From positions 1 through 64,000 of the forward strand of contig JAZRYE010000003.1 of NCBI GenBank assembly GCA_045600585.1: DNA of 64,000 bases. The letters are read 5' to 3'. The translations under genes and the position numbers were made by a program. This stretch comes from JAZRYE01 sp045600585. GTDB taxonomy: Bacteria; Bacillota_I; Bacilli_A; RFN20; CAG-826. The notes under the pieces are model-generated. The model ran no database searches. It worked only from the letters and a program-made list of their open reading frames with translations, and was not told the origin of the DNA. This document shows, piece after piece, positions 50,512 to 60,423 of the stretch. Within the stretch, counting starts at the first letter, position 1, and every line of letters begins with the position of its first letter.

Positions 50512-51469
50512 AATGGACATCCTCTTTATTTAATACAAACTTAGAATCTTTAGTTTGTTTATTAATCATTTCTTCTTTTGTTATGCAAATAGATTTCCAT
50601 GGAGCTTCAACAACATAAGTATTTGTCACATAATCATGGAATGACTGTCCACGTTTAGAGAACACAAACATAGAGAAGCTAATAATAACAGGAATCATGA
50701 ATGTAACAACAGATAATAGAAGTTCAAGAAGAACGAGTCCAAATCTAGCCAAAAAGCGTGGATATCTAGGAGAAAGAGCGTGGACATCAATAACAGCTAA
50801 TTTAAACGCCAATTTACCTAGAGTCTTTTTTCCTCTAAATAAGCAAGTAGGAATTATTAATTCATAGACAATAATTGAAACGACTACAGGAACTAATAAG
50901 ATAAGGAAAATGAATGATAAAGAAATTATTTTACTATTAGAAATATAATCATTTGAATTATTTAAATGTTGAAGTGCTTTGCCATTCATTGCATTGCAAT
51001 AAAAATCATAGAGCTCTTTTGTTGTCGCAGTGCTTTTTGCAACAATCGTTGTATGAGAGCTGTCTTCATAGATAAATAAATCACTAGAAGAACCATTAGG
51101 TATTTTTTGAATGTTATATAAATATAATCCATCCTTTGGATCAGTTTGATCAAAGAAAGCAGGGTCAGAATAGAAAAGAGTTAATGCGTTATCAAACTTA
51201 GTATTGAGTTCTTTCATTTCTTCTTCATTATTTGCAATATAAAAATCAGACATTATTGTCGCTATACCTTTATCGTTTTCGACATACAAATGAGAAGCTA
51301 GCTGAATGTTATTAATGTTTTGGTTAGCTTCTTTATAAAAAGAAGAATTAGACACAATTTGTCTACTTCCAAGCATCAATAAAAGAGTTGTAATAAGCAT
51401 TAAAAGAAAATCTAATGCAAATGCAAACAAGCGAGTAGAATACTTAGCCTTTGAATAAGTAACTTCCAC
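50504..51469 (-). CDS. RDD-family membrane protein
   Basis: 321 residues with the RDD opening (YSTRLFAFALDFLLMLITTLLLML), a large extracytoplasmic loop (about 40-175), two further hydrophobic pairs, and the KKTLGKLAFKLAVID motif with FHDYVTNTYVV near the end, typical of the family. Function of RDD proteins is poorly known, with ion transport or membrane organisation suggested. Overlaps both neighbours. Confidence 0.75.
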   Translation of the reverse strand: MEVTYSKAKYSTRLFAFALDFLLMLITTLLLMLGSRQIVSNSSFYKEANQNINNIQLASHLYVENDKGIATIMSDFYIANNEEEMKELNTKFDNALTLFYSDPAFFDQTDPKDGLYLYNIQKIPNGSSSDLFIYEDSSHTTIVAKSTATTKELYDFYCNAMNGKALQHLNNSNDYISNSKIISLSFIFLILLVPVVVSIIVYELIIPTCLFRGKKTLGKLAFKLAVIDVHALSPRYPRFLARFGLVLLELLLSVVTFMIPVIISFSMFVFSKRGQSFHDYVTNTYVVEAPWKSICITKEEMINKQTKDSKFVLNKEDVHYE

Positions 51470-52623
51470 TATTGTTCATCTCCTTTATTTACAATGTTCT
51501 GTTCTTCAGGATCAAAATATACTGGATCTTCTTTAAGAACCAATAAGCGGGATAATTTATCATGTAATGCAGTTTTTTCTGAAGAAATAGATAGATATAT
51601 ATAAGATATAATACAAAGTATAAATGATACTAAGGCTACTGGAATGAAATAGAATGGTTTATCACCAATAAAGAATAAAGGCATTCTAATAATACCTGGA
51701 CCGATTTGGAAAAGCGGGATCAATAAAGCAAAGAATAAATAGAAAATATATTGGAGTAGCCACCTTGCAAATAATCTTCCTGGAGTAACCATTTTATTAT
51801 CTTTAAAGAAAACACCAATATGAAGCATCTTCTTTGCAAATGTTTGTCCCTTTTTTAGACATAATGGGACAATAAAATAATAAAGGAAGAATAATATCGT
51901 ATATGTTATTAAAGAGCTAACAGCAACGAGATTATATAGTTTATTTGCAGAATTAATAAATAAATGAGATGCTTCGTTATATTCATTAGAAGTTAAAAGA
52001 ACTTCGGATGCTTTATTTCTTTCTTCAGAGAATAATTTCATTGCATAGTTATAATATTCTTCACTTTTAGAATTTATATCTTCATCAAAGTATTGAGTTA
52101 AATAGTTTTTAGCATCTTCTTTTAATATCAACGGCTTATTTATATCGTTATCTTTTTTATCAAAGAGAATATTATCCTCGCTTTCAGAACGATAAACATT
52201 TTCATTAACCCAAGATATGGAATATGAAATCGCTTCTTTAAAATGTAATGTTGGAATAGTTTCTAAATAGAAATGATAGAAAATATCATTAAACTTATTT
52301 TCATCATCAAGAAGTGAATCAGCAATAAAATGTTTCAATATATCGTTTGCATAGGTTTGATAATCAGTTTCATTACCTTCACCATCAGTTTTTACTAAAC
52401 GCGCATCTTCTGTAAGTTTTAAAACAATATTGTAATTCTCGTCTTGAGTAACACTATTGCTCTTATACGATGGAAGAGAAGAAATAATAGGTACAACCGC
52501 CAAAGAAAATAGCATTATCGATGTAACTAAAAAGATTATTGCATCAGCAAGAAAAGCTCCTAATCTACGAAAAGGACTAATTAAATTAGGGTTATATTTT
52601 TTTGTTTCGTTTCTAGTATTCAT
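51469..52623 (-). CDS. RDD-family membrane protein (paralogue)
   Basis: 384 residues, same plan as the downstream gene: ISPFRRLGAFLADAIIFLVTSIMLF at the N-terminus, a long extracytoplasmic insert of about 160 residues, PLCLKKGQTFAKKMLHIGVF and TALHDKLSRLLVL in the RDD core. The long external loops in both paralogues are unlike minimal RDD proteins (about 150 residues). One-base overlap with the next gene means translational coupling. Confidence 0.72.
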   Translation of the reverse strand: MNTRNETKKYNPNLISPFRRLGAFLADAIIFLVTSIMLFSLAVVPIISSLPSYKSNSVTQDENYNIVLKLTEDARLVKTDGEGNETDYQTYANDILKHFIADSLLDDENKFNDIFYHFYLETIPTLHFKEAISYSISWVNENVYRSESEDNILFDKKDNDINKPLILKEDAKNYLTQYFDEDINSKSEEYYNYAMKLFSEERNKASEVLLTSNEYNEASHLFINSANKLYNLVAVSSLITYTILFFLYYFIVPLCLKKGQTFAKKMLHIGVFFKDNKMVTPGRLFARWLLQYIFYLFFALLIPLFQIGPGIIRMPLFFIGDKPFYFIPVALVSFILCIISYIYLSISSEKTALHDKLSRLLVLKEDPVYFDPEEQNIVNKGDEQ

Positions 52624-52668
52624 AATATAAAAATCCGTTAATACAAACGGATTATAGTTATCAAAAAA

Positions 52669-53280
52669 TTAACGTGTTTCTGGAGTTTTAATAATAGTTA
52701 AAGCACTTGCTGTAGCAGCGCCAACGCCAAGTAAGCCAGCTAGGATAGAACCAAATGCACTATGACCATTAATATATCCATAAGGATAAATGCTATGAGC
52801 AGTGTCAAATCTAGTAGAGGCAACAATAGGATTTACCATATAGAACCAAATAGGTGCAAATAGAATAATTAAGGCGCCTAAAATAAAACCGGCAAGGATT
52901 ATCTTATTAAATACGTTATTTACGTCTAAAATGAGCAAAATAGCCATTCCAACAGAAGAAGCAATCATGAAGATTACACCGATTAATAATGGAATATTAA
53001 AAGCTAACTTTTCAACTTGTTCAGAAGCAGTTGTTCCACTAGCAATCCAGACACTATATGAACCAACTCCGAATAGTAAGTTTGATCCACCAATAATTTG
53101 TTTATATGAAGCCATTGCTTCAGGAATAGTATAGGATGGATTAGCCATTGCTGATTTAGCGTCAGGTGTTAAATCAATTCTTACAGCAGGTAATAAAATA
53201 AAAAGTAAGACAGATAAAACGCCAAGACAAATAGCAACTAAAGAACAAATATTTATCTTATTAAAAAACGATTTCTTCAT
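52669..53280 (-). CDS. hypothetical four-helix membrane protein
   Basis: 203 residues with membrane segments at about 11-30, 88-115, 127-150 and 175-196 and one extracytoplasmic loop (about 33-85) that lacks Cys. AGGTAAATATA lies before the start. Immediately upstream of the RDD pair and in the same direction, so perhaps co-transcribed. No family recognised. Confidence 0.6.
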   Translation of the reverse strand: MKKSFFNKINICSLVAICLGVLSVLLFILLPAVRIDLTPDAKSAMANPSYTIPEAMASYKQIIGGSNLLFGVGSYSVWIASGTTASEQVEKLAFNIPLLIGVIFMIASSVGMAILLILDVNNVFNKIILAGFILGALIILFAPIWFYMVNPIVASTRFDTAHSIYPYGYINGHSAFGSILAGLLGVGAATASALTIIKTPETR

Positions 53281-53369
53281 TATATTTACCTCTATGTTTT
53301 TATTTTACAATAAATATCCTTATTTTCAATAAACAATATGTATACACAATAAGCCAATGTGCAAAGAAA

Positions 53370-53391
53370 AACCCGCCGAATGAAGCGGGTT
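53370..53391 (-). terminator. terminator of the str operon (after tuf)
   Basis: AACCCGC/GCGGGTT stem followed by TTTTTC on the minus strand. Confidence 0.85.
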
Positions 53392-53419
53392 ATCTTTATT
53401 AAATGAATTAGCTAGATAA

Positions 53420-54604
53420 TTATTTAATGATTTCGTTGACTGTACCAGCACCAACTGTACGACCACCTTCACGGATGGAGAATTTTGTACCTTTTTCCAT
53501 AGCGATTGGGTGAATGAGTTCGACTGTTAATTCAACGTTATCACCAGGCATAACCATATCTACACCAGCAGGGAGTGTGATGACACCTGTGACGTCTGTT
53601 GTACGGAAGTAGAATTGTGGTCTGTAGTTGCTTAAGAAAGCTGTATGACGGCCACCTTCTTCTTTAGTTAAGACGTAAACAGAACCTTTGAATAATTTGT
53701 GAGGAGTAACTGAACCTGGTTTTGCTAAGACTTGACCACGTTGTACTTGATCACGGTTGATACCTCTTAATAAGACACCGACGTTGTCACCTGATTGGAC
53801 ATAGTCACATGTTTTACGGAAAGATTCAAGACCTGTAATAACAGATGTTTGTGTATCTTTAATACCGACGATTTCAACTGTATCGCCTAATTTTGCTGAA
53901 CCACGTTCGACACGGCCTGTAACGACTGTACCACGGCCAGAAATTGTCATAACGTCTTCGATAGCTAATAAGAATGGCTTATCCATTTCTCTAGCTGGAG
54001 CTGGGATGTATTTATCAACAGCATCCATTAATTCTAAGATTGCTTTTTGTGCTTCTGGATCACCGTCTAATGCTTTTCTAGCAGAACCACGGATGACTGG
54101 AGTTTCATCACCAGGGAATCCGTAAGAATTGAGTAATTCACGAACATCCATTTCAACTAAGTCTAATAATTCTGGATCATCGACTAAGTCTGTTTTGTTG
54201 ATGAAGACAACGATATATGGAACACCAACTTGTCTTGCTAATAAGATGTGTTCACGAGTTTGTGGCATAACACCATCAGTACCTGCAACGACTAAGATAC
54301 CACCATCCATTTGAGCAGCACCTGTGATCATGTTTTTAACATAGTCAGCGTGGCCTGGGCAGTCAACGTGAGCATAGTGTCTTGTTGCTGTTTGATATTC
54401 GATGTGTGCTGTGTTAATTGTAATACCACGAGCTTTTTCTTCTGGTGCAGAGTCGATTTGATCATAAGCTGTTGCGACAGCACCGCCTTGTTTTGCTAAG
54501 ACAGATGTAATTGCAGCTGTTAATGTTGTTTTACCATGGTCGACGTGGCCGATAGTACCAATGTTAACGTGTTCTTTGGATCTGTCAAATTTTTCTTTTG
54601 CCAT
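53420..54604 (-). CDS. tuf: elongation factor Tu
   Basis: GTPase that brings aminoacyl-tRNA to the ribosome. 394 residues; G1 GHVDHGKTTL (19-28), G2 region RGITINTAHIEY, G3 DCPGHADYV, G4 NKTD, G5 SARKAL. Domains 2 and 3 complete (ISGRGTVVTGRVERG; GAGTVNEIIK at the end). Last gene of the rpsL-rpsG-fusA-tuf operon. Confidence 0.98.
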   Translation of the reverse strand: MAKEKFDRSKEHVNIGTIGHVDHGKTTLTAAITSVLAKQGGAVATAYDQIDSAPEEKARGITINTAHIEYQTATRHYAHVDCPGHADYVKNMITGAAQMDGGILVVAGTDGVMPQTREHILLARQVGVPYIVVFINKTDLVDDPELLDLVEMDVRELLNSYGFPGDETPVIRGSARKALDGDPEAQKAILELMDAVDKYIPAPAREMDKPFLLAIEDVMTISGRGTVVTGRVERGSAKLGDTVEIVGIKDTQTSVITGLESFRKTCDYVQSGDNVGVLLRGINRDQVQRGQVLAKPGSVTPHKLFKGSVYVLTKEEGGRHTAFLSNYRPQFYFRTTDVTGVITLPAGVDMVMPGDNVELTVELIHPIAMEKGTKFSIREGGRTVGAGTVNEIIK

Positions 54605-54708
54605 AAATTTTTAAATTCCTTTCATTTTTGTGTTTCAATCGATTTTGAACGATTAAATAATATAGCAATTAATATTTATAATCAATACCAATGGTATTAA
54701 ATTACGAT

Positions 54709-56784
54709 TTAGCGGTTGCTAACACCGCTGTTTTTAACGATTTCGTCTTGGACGTAACGTGGGCATTCACCATAATGATCAAATTGCATTACGTAGTTAC
54801 CACGTCCTTGAGTCATAGAACGAAGGTCTGTAACATAACCGAACATTTCGGATAATGGTACTTCTGCTTCAATGATCTTAGCGTTAGCTCTTTGAGATTC
54901 GCCTGTAACTGAACCTCTTCTTCTAGAGATATCACCAATGACATCACCATAATATTGTTCAGGAACTGTAACTTCAATCTTCATGATTGGTTCAAGAATG
55001 ACTGGTTGACATTTCTTAGCAGCTTCTTTTAAAGCCATAGATGCAGCGATCTTATAAGCAGCTTCAGAGGAGTCGACATCGTGGTAAGAACCATCGAATA
55101 ATGTAGCTTTGATGTCCATGACTTCGAAGCCAGCGAGCATACCTCTCTTTAATGAATCTCTTAAGCCATCATCTGTTGGTTTGATGTATTCTCTAGGAAC
55201 TGTACCACCAACGATAGCATCGACGAATTCATAGCCTTTGCCTGGGTTTGGTTCAAATTTGATCCAAACGTGACCATATTGACCACGACCACCAGATTGC
55301 TTAATGTATTTACCTTCGCAATCAGCAGCAGATCTAATTGTTTCTTTGTATTCAACCTGAGGAGCACCAACGTTAACTTGAACGCCGAATTCTCTCTTCA
55401 TACGGTCGACAATAATGTCTAAGTGTAATTCACCGACACCAGCAATAATTGTTTGGCCTGTTTCAGCATTTGTTCTGACACGGAATGTTGGGTCTTCTTC
55501 AGCTAATTTTTGTAAAGCAAGAGCCATCTTTTCTTGGTCAGCTTTTGTTTTTGGTTCAACAGCTTCTTCAATAACTGGATCTGGGAATTCCATTCTTTCA
55601 AGAATGACTTCAGTCTTTTCATCACAGAGTGTATCACCAGTTGTTGTGTTCTTTAAACCAACAACAGCACCGATGTCACCGGCGTGGAGTTCATCGACTT
55701 CTTCTCTGTGGTTAGAGTGCATTAAGACAACACGAGCAATTCTTTCTTTTGTACCTTTTGTTGAGTTAAGGACATAAGAACCTGATTTTAATGTACCGCT
55801 ATAAACACGGACATATGCAAGTCTACCAATGAATGGGTCTGTTGCAATCTTGAATGCGAGAGCAGCGAGAGGAGCATCATCGCTTGGTTCGCAGATTTTT
55901 TCTTTACCGAATTCATCTTCGCCTTTTGCAGGTGGGATGTCTAATGGAGATGGTAAGTAATCAACAACACCATCTAATAATTTTTGAATGTTCTTATTCT
56001 TATAAGCAGAACCGCAGAATACTGGGTGGAATTCACCTGTTAAAACAGCTTGACGAATAACTTTCTTTGTTGTTTCAACGTCTGGTTCCATACCTTCGAG
56101 AACCATCATTAAGATGTCTTCATTGAAGTTACTTAATGCTTCGAATAATTTTTCTCTACATTCAGCAACTTTTGCTTTGTATTCTTCTGGGATTGGTTCT
56201 TCATGTGGTTCTTTTTCATCTTTAGCATATACCCATGCTTTTTGTTCGATAATATCGATACAACCATTTAATGATGATTCGATACCTATTGGGTATTGAA
56301 CTGCAGCTGCATTAGCACCTAAACGTTCATGTAAAGATCTGACACACATGTCGAAGTCAGCACCAATAGCGTCTAATTTGTTAACGAAAACAATTCTAGG
56401 AACGCCATATTTAGAACCTTGTCTCCAAACTGTTTCAGTTTGTGGTTCAACACCGTTCTTACCATCAAGAACTGTGACAGCACCATCAAGAACACGTAAT
56501 GAACGTTCAACTTCAACTGTGAAGTCAACGTGGCCAGGAGTGTCGATGATGTTGATACGATTGCCCTTCCAGAATGCTGTTGTAGCAGCGGAAGTAATTG
56601 TAATACCTCTTTCTTGTTCTTGTGCCATCCAGTCCATTGTTGCAGCACCTTCGTGAACTTCACCAATTTTATGGATCTTACCTGTAAAGTAGAGGATTCT
56701 TTCAGTAGTAGTTGTTTTACCAGCATCAATGTGAGCCATGATACCGATGTTACGTGTATGTGCTAAATCATATTCACGAGCCAT
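54709..56784 (-). CDS. fusA: elongation factor G
   Basis: Translocation GTPase, 691 residues, with G1 AHIDAGKTTTTERIL, G2 RGITITSAATTAFW, G3 DTPGHVDFTVEVERSLRVLDGAV, G4 NKLDAIGADF, and full domains II-V ending EIVKNSGVSNR. Lies between rpsG and tuf, the usual str-operon order. Confidence 0.98.
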   Translation of the reverse strand: MAREYDLAHTRNIGIMAHIDAGKTTTTERILYFTGKIHKIGEVHEGAATMDWMAQEQERGITITSAATTAFWKGNRINIIDTPGHVDFTVEVERSLRVLDGAVTVLDGKNGVEPQTETVWRQGSKYGVPRIVFVNKLDAIGADFDMCVRSLHERLGANAAAVQYPIGIESSLNGCIDIIEQKAWVYAKDEKEPHEEPIPEEYKAKVAECREKLFEALSNFNEDILMMVLEGMEPDVETTKKVIRQAVLTGEFHPVFCGSAYKNKNIQKLLDGVVDYLPSPLDIPPAKGEDEFGKEKICEPSDDAPLAALAFKIATDPFIGRLAYVRVYSGTLKSGSYVLNSTKGTKERIARVVLMHSNHREEVDELHAGDIGAVVGLKNTTTGDTLCDEKTEVILERMEFPDPVIEEAVEPKTKADQEKMALALQKLAEEDPTFRVRTNAETGQTIIAGVGELHLDIIVDRMKREFGVQVNVGAPQVEYKETIRSAADCEGKYIKQSGGRGQYGHVWIKFEPNPGKGYEFVDAIVGGTVPREYIKPTDDGLRDSLKRGMLAGFEVMDIKATLFDGSYHDVDSSEAAYKIAASMALKEAAKKCQPVILEPIMKIEVTVPEQYYGDVIGDISRRRGSVTGESQRANAKIIEAEVPLSEMFGYVTDLRSMTQGRGNYVMQFDHYGECPRYVQDEIVKNSGVSNR

Positions 56785-56808
56785 ATATTATTCTCCCTAC
56801 TGATAAGA

Positions 56809-57276
56809 TTACCAACGATAATGTGCATAAGCTTTGTTTGCTTCTGCCATTTTGTGTGTATCTTCTCTTTTCTTAACGGAAGCGCCTGTTCCATTAGCAG
56901 CATCGATGATTTCGTTTGCTAATCTATCTTCCATTGTCTTTTCGTTTCTTAAACGAGAATAGTTAACTAACCAACGTAAACCTAAAGTAACTTTTCTTTC
57001 TGGTGAAACTTCAGTTGGAACTTGGTAGTTAGCACCACCAACACGGCGCATTCTTAATTCAACTTCAGGCATAATGTTGTTTAATGCTGTAGCGAATACA
57101 TCCATTGCTGGTTTGCTGGTTTTTGCTTCGATTTTATTGAAGGCAGAGTAGAGAATGTTTTGAGCTGTTCCCTTTTTACCATCAAGCATAATCTTGTTAA
57201 TTAAACGTGTAACTAATTTACTGTTATAAATTGGATCTGGTAAAACGTCACGTTTTGTTGCATTACCTTTACGCAT
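56809..57276 (-). CDS. rpsG: 30S ribosomal protein S7
   Basis: 155 residues starting MRKGNATKRDVLPDP with the family's LINKIMLDGKKGTAQ and RRVGGANYQVPTEV. Primary 16S rRNA binder of the 30S head and often the operon's autogenous repressor. RBS GAAAGGAGATAAACATT upstream. Confidence 0.98.
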   Translation of the reverse strand: MRKGNATKRDVLPDPIYNSKLVTRLINKIMLDGKKGTAQNILYSAFNKIEAKTSKPAMDVFATALNNIMPEVELRMRRVGGANYQVPTEVSPERKVTLGLRWLVNYSRLRNEKTMEDRLANEIIDAANGTGASVKKREDTHKMAEANKAYAHYRW

Positions 57277-57296
57277 AATGTTTATCTCCTTTCAAA

Positions 57297-57716
57297 TTAA
57301 TCTGCAGATTTTGGTCTCTTAGTACCGTATAAGCTTCTGCCTTGTCTTCTTTTTTCAATACCTGCACAGTCGAGTGTACCACGGATAATGTGATAACGAA
57401 CACCAGGTAAGTCCTTAACACGGCCGCCTCTAATCATGACGGTTGAGTGTTCTTGTAAGTTGTGGCCTTCACCACCGATATAAGCTGTAACTTCGTATCC
57501 GTTTGATAATCTAACACGGGCGTACTTTCTTAAAGCTGAGTTAGGCTTCTTTGGGGTCATGGTTCCAACACGGGTGCAAACACCACGCTTTTGTGAAGCT
57601 GGTTGGCTTGCTTGTTTTTTCTTCAATGAGTTCCATCTTGATCCTAAAGCTGGAGATTTAGATTTCCATGCTTTGTTTTGGCGACCTTCACGAACTAATT
57701 GGTTAATTGTTGGCAT
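57297..57716 (-). CDS. rpsL: 30S ribosomal protein S12
   Basis: 139 residues from MPTINQLVREGR; AAAGGAGC sits just upstream, so the longer frame to 57752 is not the real start. Decoding-centre motifs KKPNSALRKYARVRLSNG and GEGHNLQEHSTVMIRGGRVKDLPGVRYH are intact. First gene of the str operon. The Lys of TPKKPNSA (streptomycin-sensitive type) is present. Confidence 0.98.
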   Translation of the reverse strand: MPTINQLVREGRQNKAWKSKSPALGSRWNSLKKKQASQPASQKRGVCTRVGTMTPKKPNSALRKYARVRLSNGYEVTAYIGGEGHNLQEHSTVMIRGGRVKDLPGVRYHIIRGTLDCAGIEKRRQGRSLYGTKRPKSAD

Positions 57717-57845
57717 ATAATTGCTCCTTTCAATTTCCTTTTTTAGATACATGTATTAGTATCCACAGTACCGGGTGTGTCATACATTTCCTTAAAAAAT
57801 GCGCCACAAACGGCAGACGTGTCTACTAGTTACACACGCTTATAT

Positions 57846-57874
57846 ATAATATAGTGTTAAAAATTGTGACGCAA
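57846..57874 (-). promoter_or_regulatory. promoter of the str operon
   Basis: TTGCGT (57869-57874) and TATTAT (57846-57851) with a 17-base spacer on the minus strand, leaving a leader of roughly 120 bases before rpsL. Confidence 0.65.
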
Positions 57875-57918
57875 GTAAAAAATATTATTTTATTCAAAAA
57901 AGATTAAAATAAGAAAAA

Positions 57919-57940
57919 TCACTGCCGTATTTGACAGTGA
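57919..57940 (-). terminator. terminator of the plsX-ACP gene run
   Basis: TCACTG/CAGTGA stem with TTTTTC following on the minus strand, after the ACP gene. Confidence 0.75.
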
Positions 57941-57957
57941 ATTTCATAGTTTTAAGC

Positions 57958-58182
57958 TTATTTCTTTAAAGTTTCTAAGAATTTGATAACATCACCAACT
58001 GTACCGAAGTTCATTGGTTCATCAAATTGCATATTATATTCATCTTCGATAGCCATTGCTAACATCATTGTAGCAAGTGAATCAAAGTGTAAGTCTTCTA
58101 CTAAACGAGTTTCTAATGTGACAGAACTCATGTCAACATCTGGGACGACATTTGCCATCATTTCTTTTAATTTTTCTAACAT
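57958..58182 (-). CDS. acpP: acyl carrier protein
   Basis: 74 residues with the phosphopantetheine attachment Ser in FDSLATMM (DSL), acidic helices, and standard length. Carries acyl chains for fatty-acid or phospholipid synthesis. It ends the plsX-acetyltransferase-ACP run, with AAGGAGAATTATT before its start. A second specialised ACP role is possible since the fatty-acid genes are not adjacent. Confidence 0.9.
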   Translation of the reverse strand: MLEKLKEMMANVVPDVDMSSVTLETRLVEDLHFDSLATMMLAMAIEDEYNMQFDEPMNFGTVGDVIKFLETLKK

Positions 58183-58199
58183 AATAATTCTCCTTGAAA

Positions 58200-59318
58200 T
58201 TATATTTTCTTAAGGTACGAACGTCTTCTTTTATGATTAACAGAATCAAAGTATTTCCAGTTAGCCATAATTTTTTCGTTGTATTCTAGATTAAGATTAG
58301 TTTCGCAGTATTCGATGCCTTTGTCAAATAAAGACATAATATAAGTGTAAATCATTGCTGAAACACCACTGTTTTGATACTCAGGTAATAGACCTACTAA
58401 ACCTAAGTCCATAACTTTAGGGTGTTTTACTGTGTGAAGCAATTTACAAAGTGCTACTGGATATAGATGTCCACCACTCTTTTGAATAGAAGGACCAATT
58501 GCAGGGAAGCATAAACCAAAAGCAACAATTCTTTCATTTTTATCTGCAACGCATGTAATGAAATCTTTGTTAAGAACAGGCATAAATTGATTTAATAAAT
58601 CTCTTTTTACTTTTTCATTAGAAGGGACAACACCATATAGATGTTTATAGGTTTCATCTAATACATCGAAGAATCCTTGTTTGATTCGGTTGATATATTG
58701 TCTTTTAGTGCCTTTTTTCGAAACGTAATGAAGATTCAATTCTTTCATTGCTCTTTCTTCTATTTTTCGAATGACAACTTTATCTTCTTTTGGCCTACGT
58801 AGACGGAATTCAAGCCAATCAACTTCTTTTTCAAATCCATATCCCTCAATTAGCTTTGGATAATATTCATAGTTGTATTGTTCTTCAAAAGTTTGGGTTT
58901 GATCAAATCCTTGAATCAACAAGCCTTCTCTTTCCAAATCGCTATAGCCTAATGGACCACATATTATATCCATTCCTTGTGATTTGCCCCAACTTGATGC
59001 AGCTTCAAATAAAGCATTTGCAACTTCTTGATCATCAATAGAATCGAATCTTGTAAATCTCATTCTCTTCTCGTTATGAATTTCATTATATTGAAGTTGA
59101 ATAATGCCTTGAATTCTTCCGACAACTTTTCCATCTTTTTTTGCAATAAAGAAAATAGATTTACTTACTTCCACATATGGATTTTTAGAAGTGAAAAGTT
59201 TCAATTCATCCCCATATAAACATGGAACATAATAAGGATTATTTTTATAAAGTTTTAACGGGAAGTTGACAAATAGTTTTTGTTCTTTTCTTGTTTTAAC
59301 TTCTATTATTTGAACCAT
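58200..59318 (-). CDS. GNAT-fold acetyltransferase-like protein
   Basis: 372 residues. The N-terminal FVNFPLKLYKNNPYYVPCL and the IFFIAKKDGKVVGRIQGIIQLQYNEIHNEKRMRFTRFDSIDD stretch are typical of a family of uncharacterised GNAT-like proteins (YghO type); a second GNAT-like half ends in MDLGLVGLLPEYQNSGVSAMIYTYI...ETNLNLEYNEKI. Placement between plsX and acpP suggests it takes an acyl group from ACP or acyl-phosphate, but substrate is unknown. Confidence 0.7.
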   Translation of the reverse strand: MVQIIEVKTRKEQKLFVNFPLKLYKNNPYYVPCLYGDELKLFTSKNPYVEVSKSIFFIAKKDGKVVGRIQGIIQLQYNEIHNEKRMRFTRFDSIDDQEVANALFEAASSWGKSQGMDIICGPLGYSDLEREGLLIQGFDQTQTFEEQYNYEYYPKLIEGYGFEKEVDWLEFRLRRPKEDKVVIRKIEERAMKELNLHYVSKKGTKRQYINRIKQGFFDVLDETYKHLYGVVPSNEKVKRDLLNQFMPVLNKDFITCVADKNERIVAFGLCFPAIGPSIQKSGGHLYPVALCKLLHTVKHPKVMDLGLVGLLPEYQNSGVSAMIYTYIMSLFDKGIEYCETNLNLEYNEKIMANWKYFDSVNHKRRRSYLKKI

Positions 59319-59335
59319 TTTATTTTTTCTCTTGT

Positions 59336-60316
59336 TTATTCTAAATCGAAAATAGAATCTCCACTTACATACTTAGTTAAAATGCCACATGTTGAAACAA
59401 TTGAATTTTCATCACAGTTGCCATGGCATTTGATAATAGGCTTTTTAGTTCCCAAAACAATCGCTCCACCTAGGGAAGTGAAATCATATTTACGCATTAA
59501 ATAGCCGACAGCTTCCATTACTTCTGGTTTGCCTGCTTTTTTAGAATATACAACAAGATCTTTGATAAGCATCTTAGCCATGCCTTCAGAGTTCTTTAAA
59601 ACTTGGTTACCGGCAAAGCCATCGCAAACTAAGACATCACATTCGCCTGAAAGAGTTTTATTTCCTTCGATATTTCCAACAAAGTTAATAGTTTCATCAT
59701 TTTCTAAGATAGGATATGTTTCTTTAACTAAATGATTACCTTTAGTCTTTTCTGCCCCATTAGATAATAATCCAACACGAGGATTTTCAATTTTATATAA
59801 TCTTCTCATTAAATCCACGCCTAAACGGGCAAATTCATGTAATTGTGATGGAGTGCAGTCAATAGTTGCACCTGTATCAACAATGCCAACATAACCACCT
59901 TGTGCATGTGGTAAGATTGCCGATAAACAAGGTCTTGTCTTTTTGTCATCGCTTAAGAATCTAAATGAGCACATCAATAAAGCTCCAGATGCTCCAGCGG
60001 TAATCATACCAATATAACCATCATGTTCTTTGGTAAATTTCATTGCTTTAATAATTGAAGCGTTTGGTTTAGCAAAAATACCAGTTGTAGGATTATCGTA
60101 ATTTGTAATTGTTTCTTTCGCATCGACAATTTCAACACGATTTTCATCCATATTTAACTCAGTCATTTTAGATTTAATTAAATTTTCATCACCAACAAGA
60201 GCAACTTTAATATTTGGATATGTATTTAATGCCATAGAGGCACCTAAAATTACTGTTTCTGCTCCTTTGTCACTGCCTAATGTATCAATGACAATTCCGA
60301 TTTTATTATCTGCCAT
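59336..60316 (-). CDS. plsX: phosphate acyltransferase PlsX
   Basis: Makes acyl-phosphate from acyl-ACP for phosphatidic acid synthesis by PlsY. 326 residues; DTLGSDKGAETVILGA at the N-terminus, AKPNASIIKAMKF, SAGASGALL-like AGASGALLMCSFRF, and DVLVCDGFAGNQVLKNSEG are PlsX landmarks. Canonical DAMGGD is replaced by DTLGSD. RBS AAAGGAAATTTTCAT. Confidence 0.92.
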   Translation of the reverse strand: MADNKIGIVIDTLGSDKGAETVILGASMALNTYPNIKVALVGDENLIKSKMTELNMDENRVEIVDAKETITNYDNPTTGIFAKPNASIIKAMKFTKEHDGYIGMITAGASGALLMCSFRFLSDDKKTRPCLSAILPHAQGGYVGIVDTGATIDCTPSQLHEFARLGVDLMRRLYKIENPRVGLLSNGAEKTKGNHLVKETYPILENDETINFVGNIEGNKTLSGECDVLVCDGFAGNQVLKNSEGMAKMLIKDLVVYSKKAGKPEVMEAVGYLMRKYDFTSLGGAIVLGTKKPIIKCHGNCDENSIVSTCGILTKYVSGDSIFDLE

Positions 60317-60423
60317 ATGAAAATTTCCTTTCGATTGGTCTTTATTATAATAACTAGATTTCTTTTATAAGTCTATTTATATAAAAACTATCGTTACACT
60401 TGTAACAAGGAGTAATCAAAATA

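Noticed and set aside
57753..57845. The rpsL leader considered as a ribosomal-protein riboregulator.
   Set aside because: Some inverted repeats are visible (GATAC/GTATC) but nothing matches a known S12/S7 leader, and the region is short.
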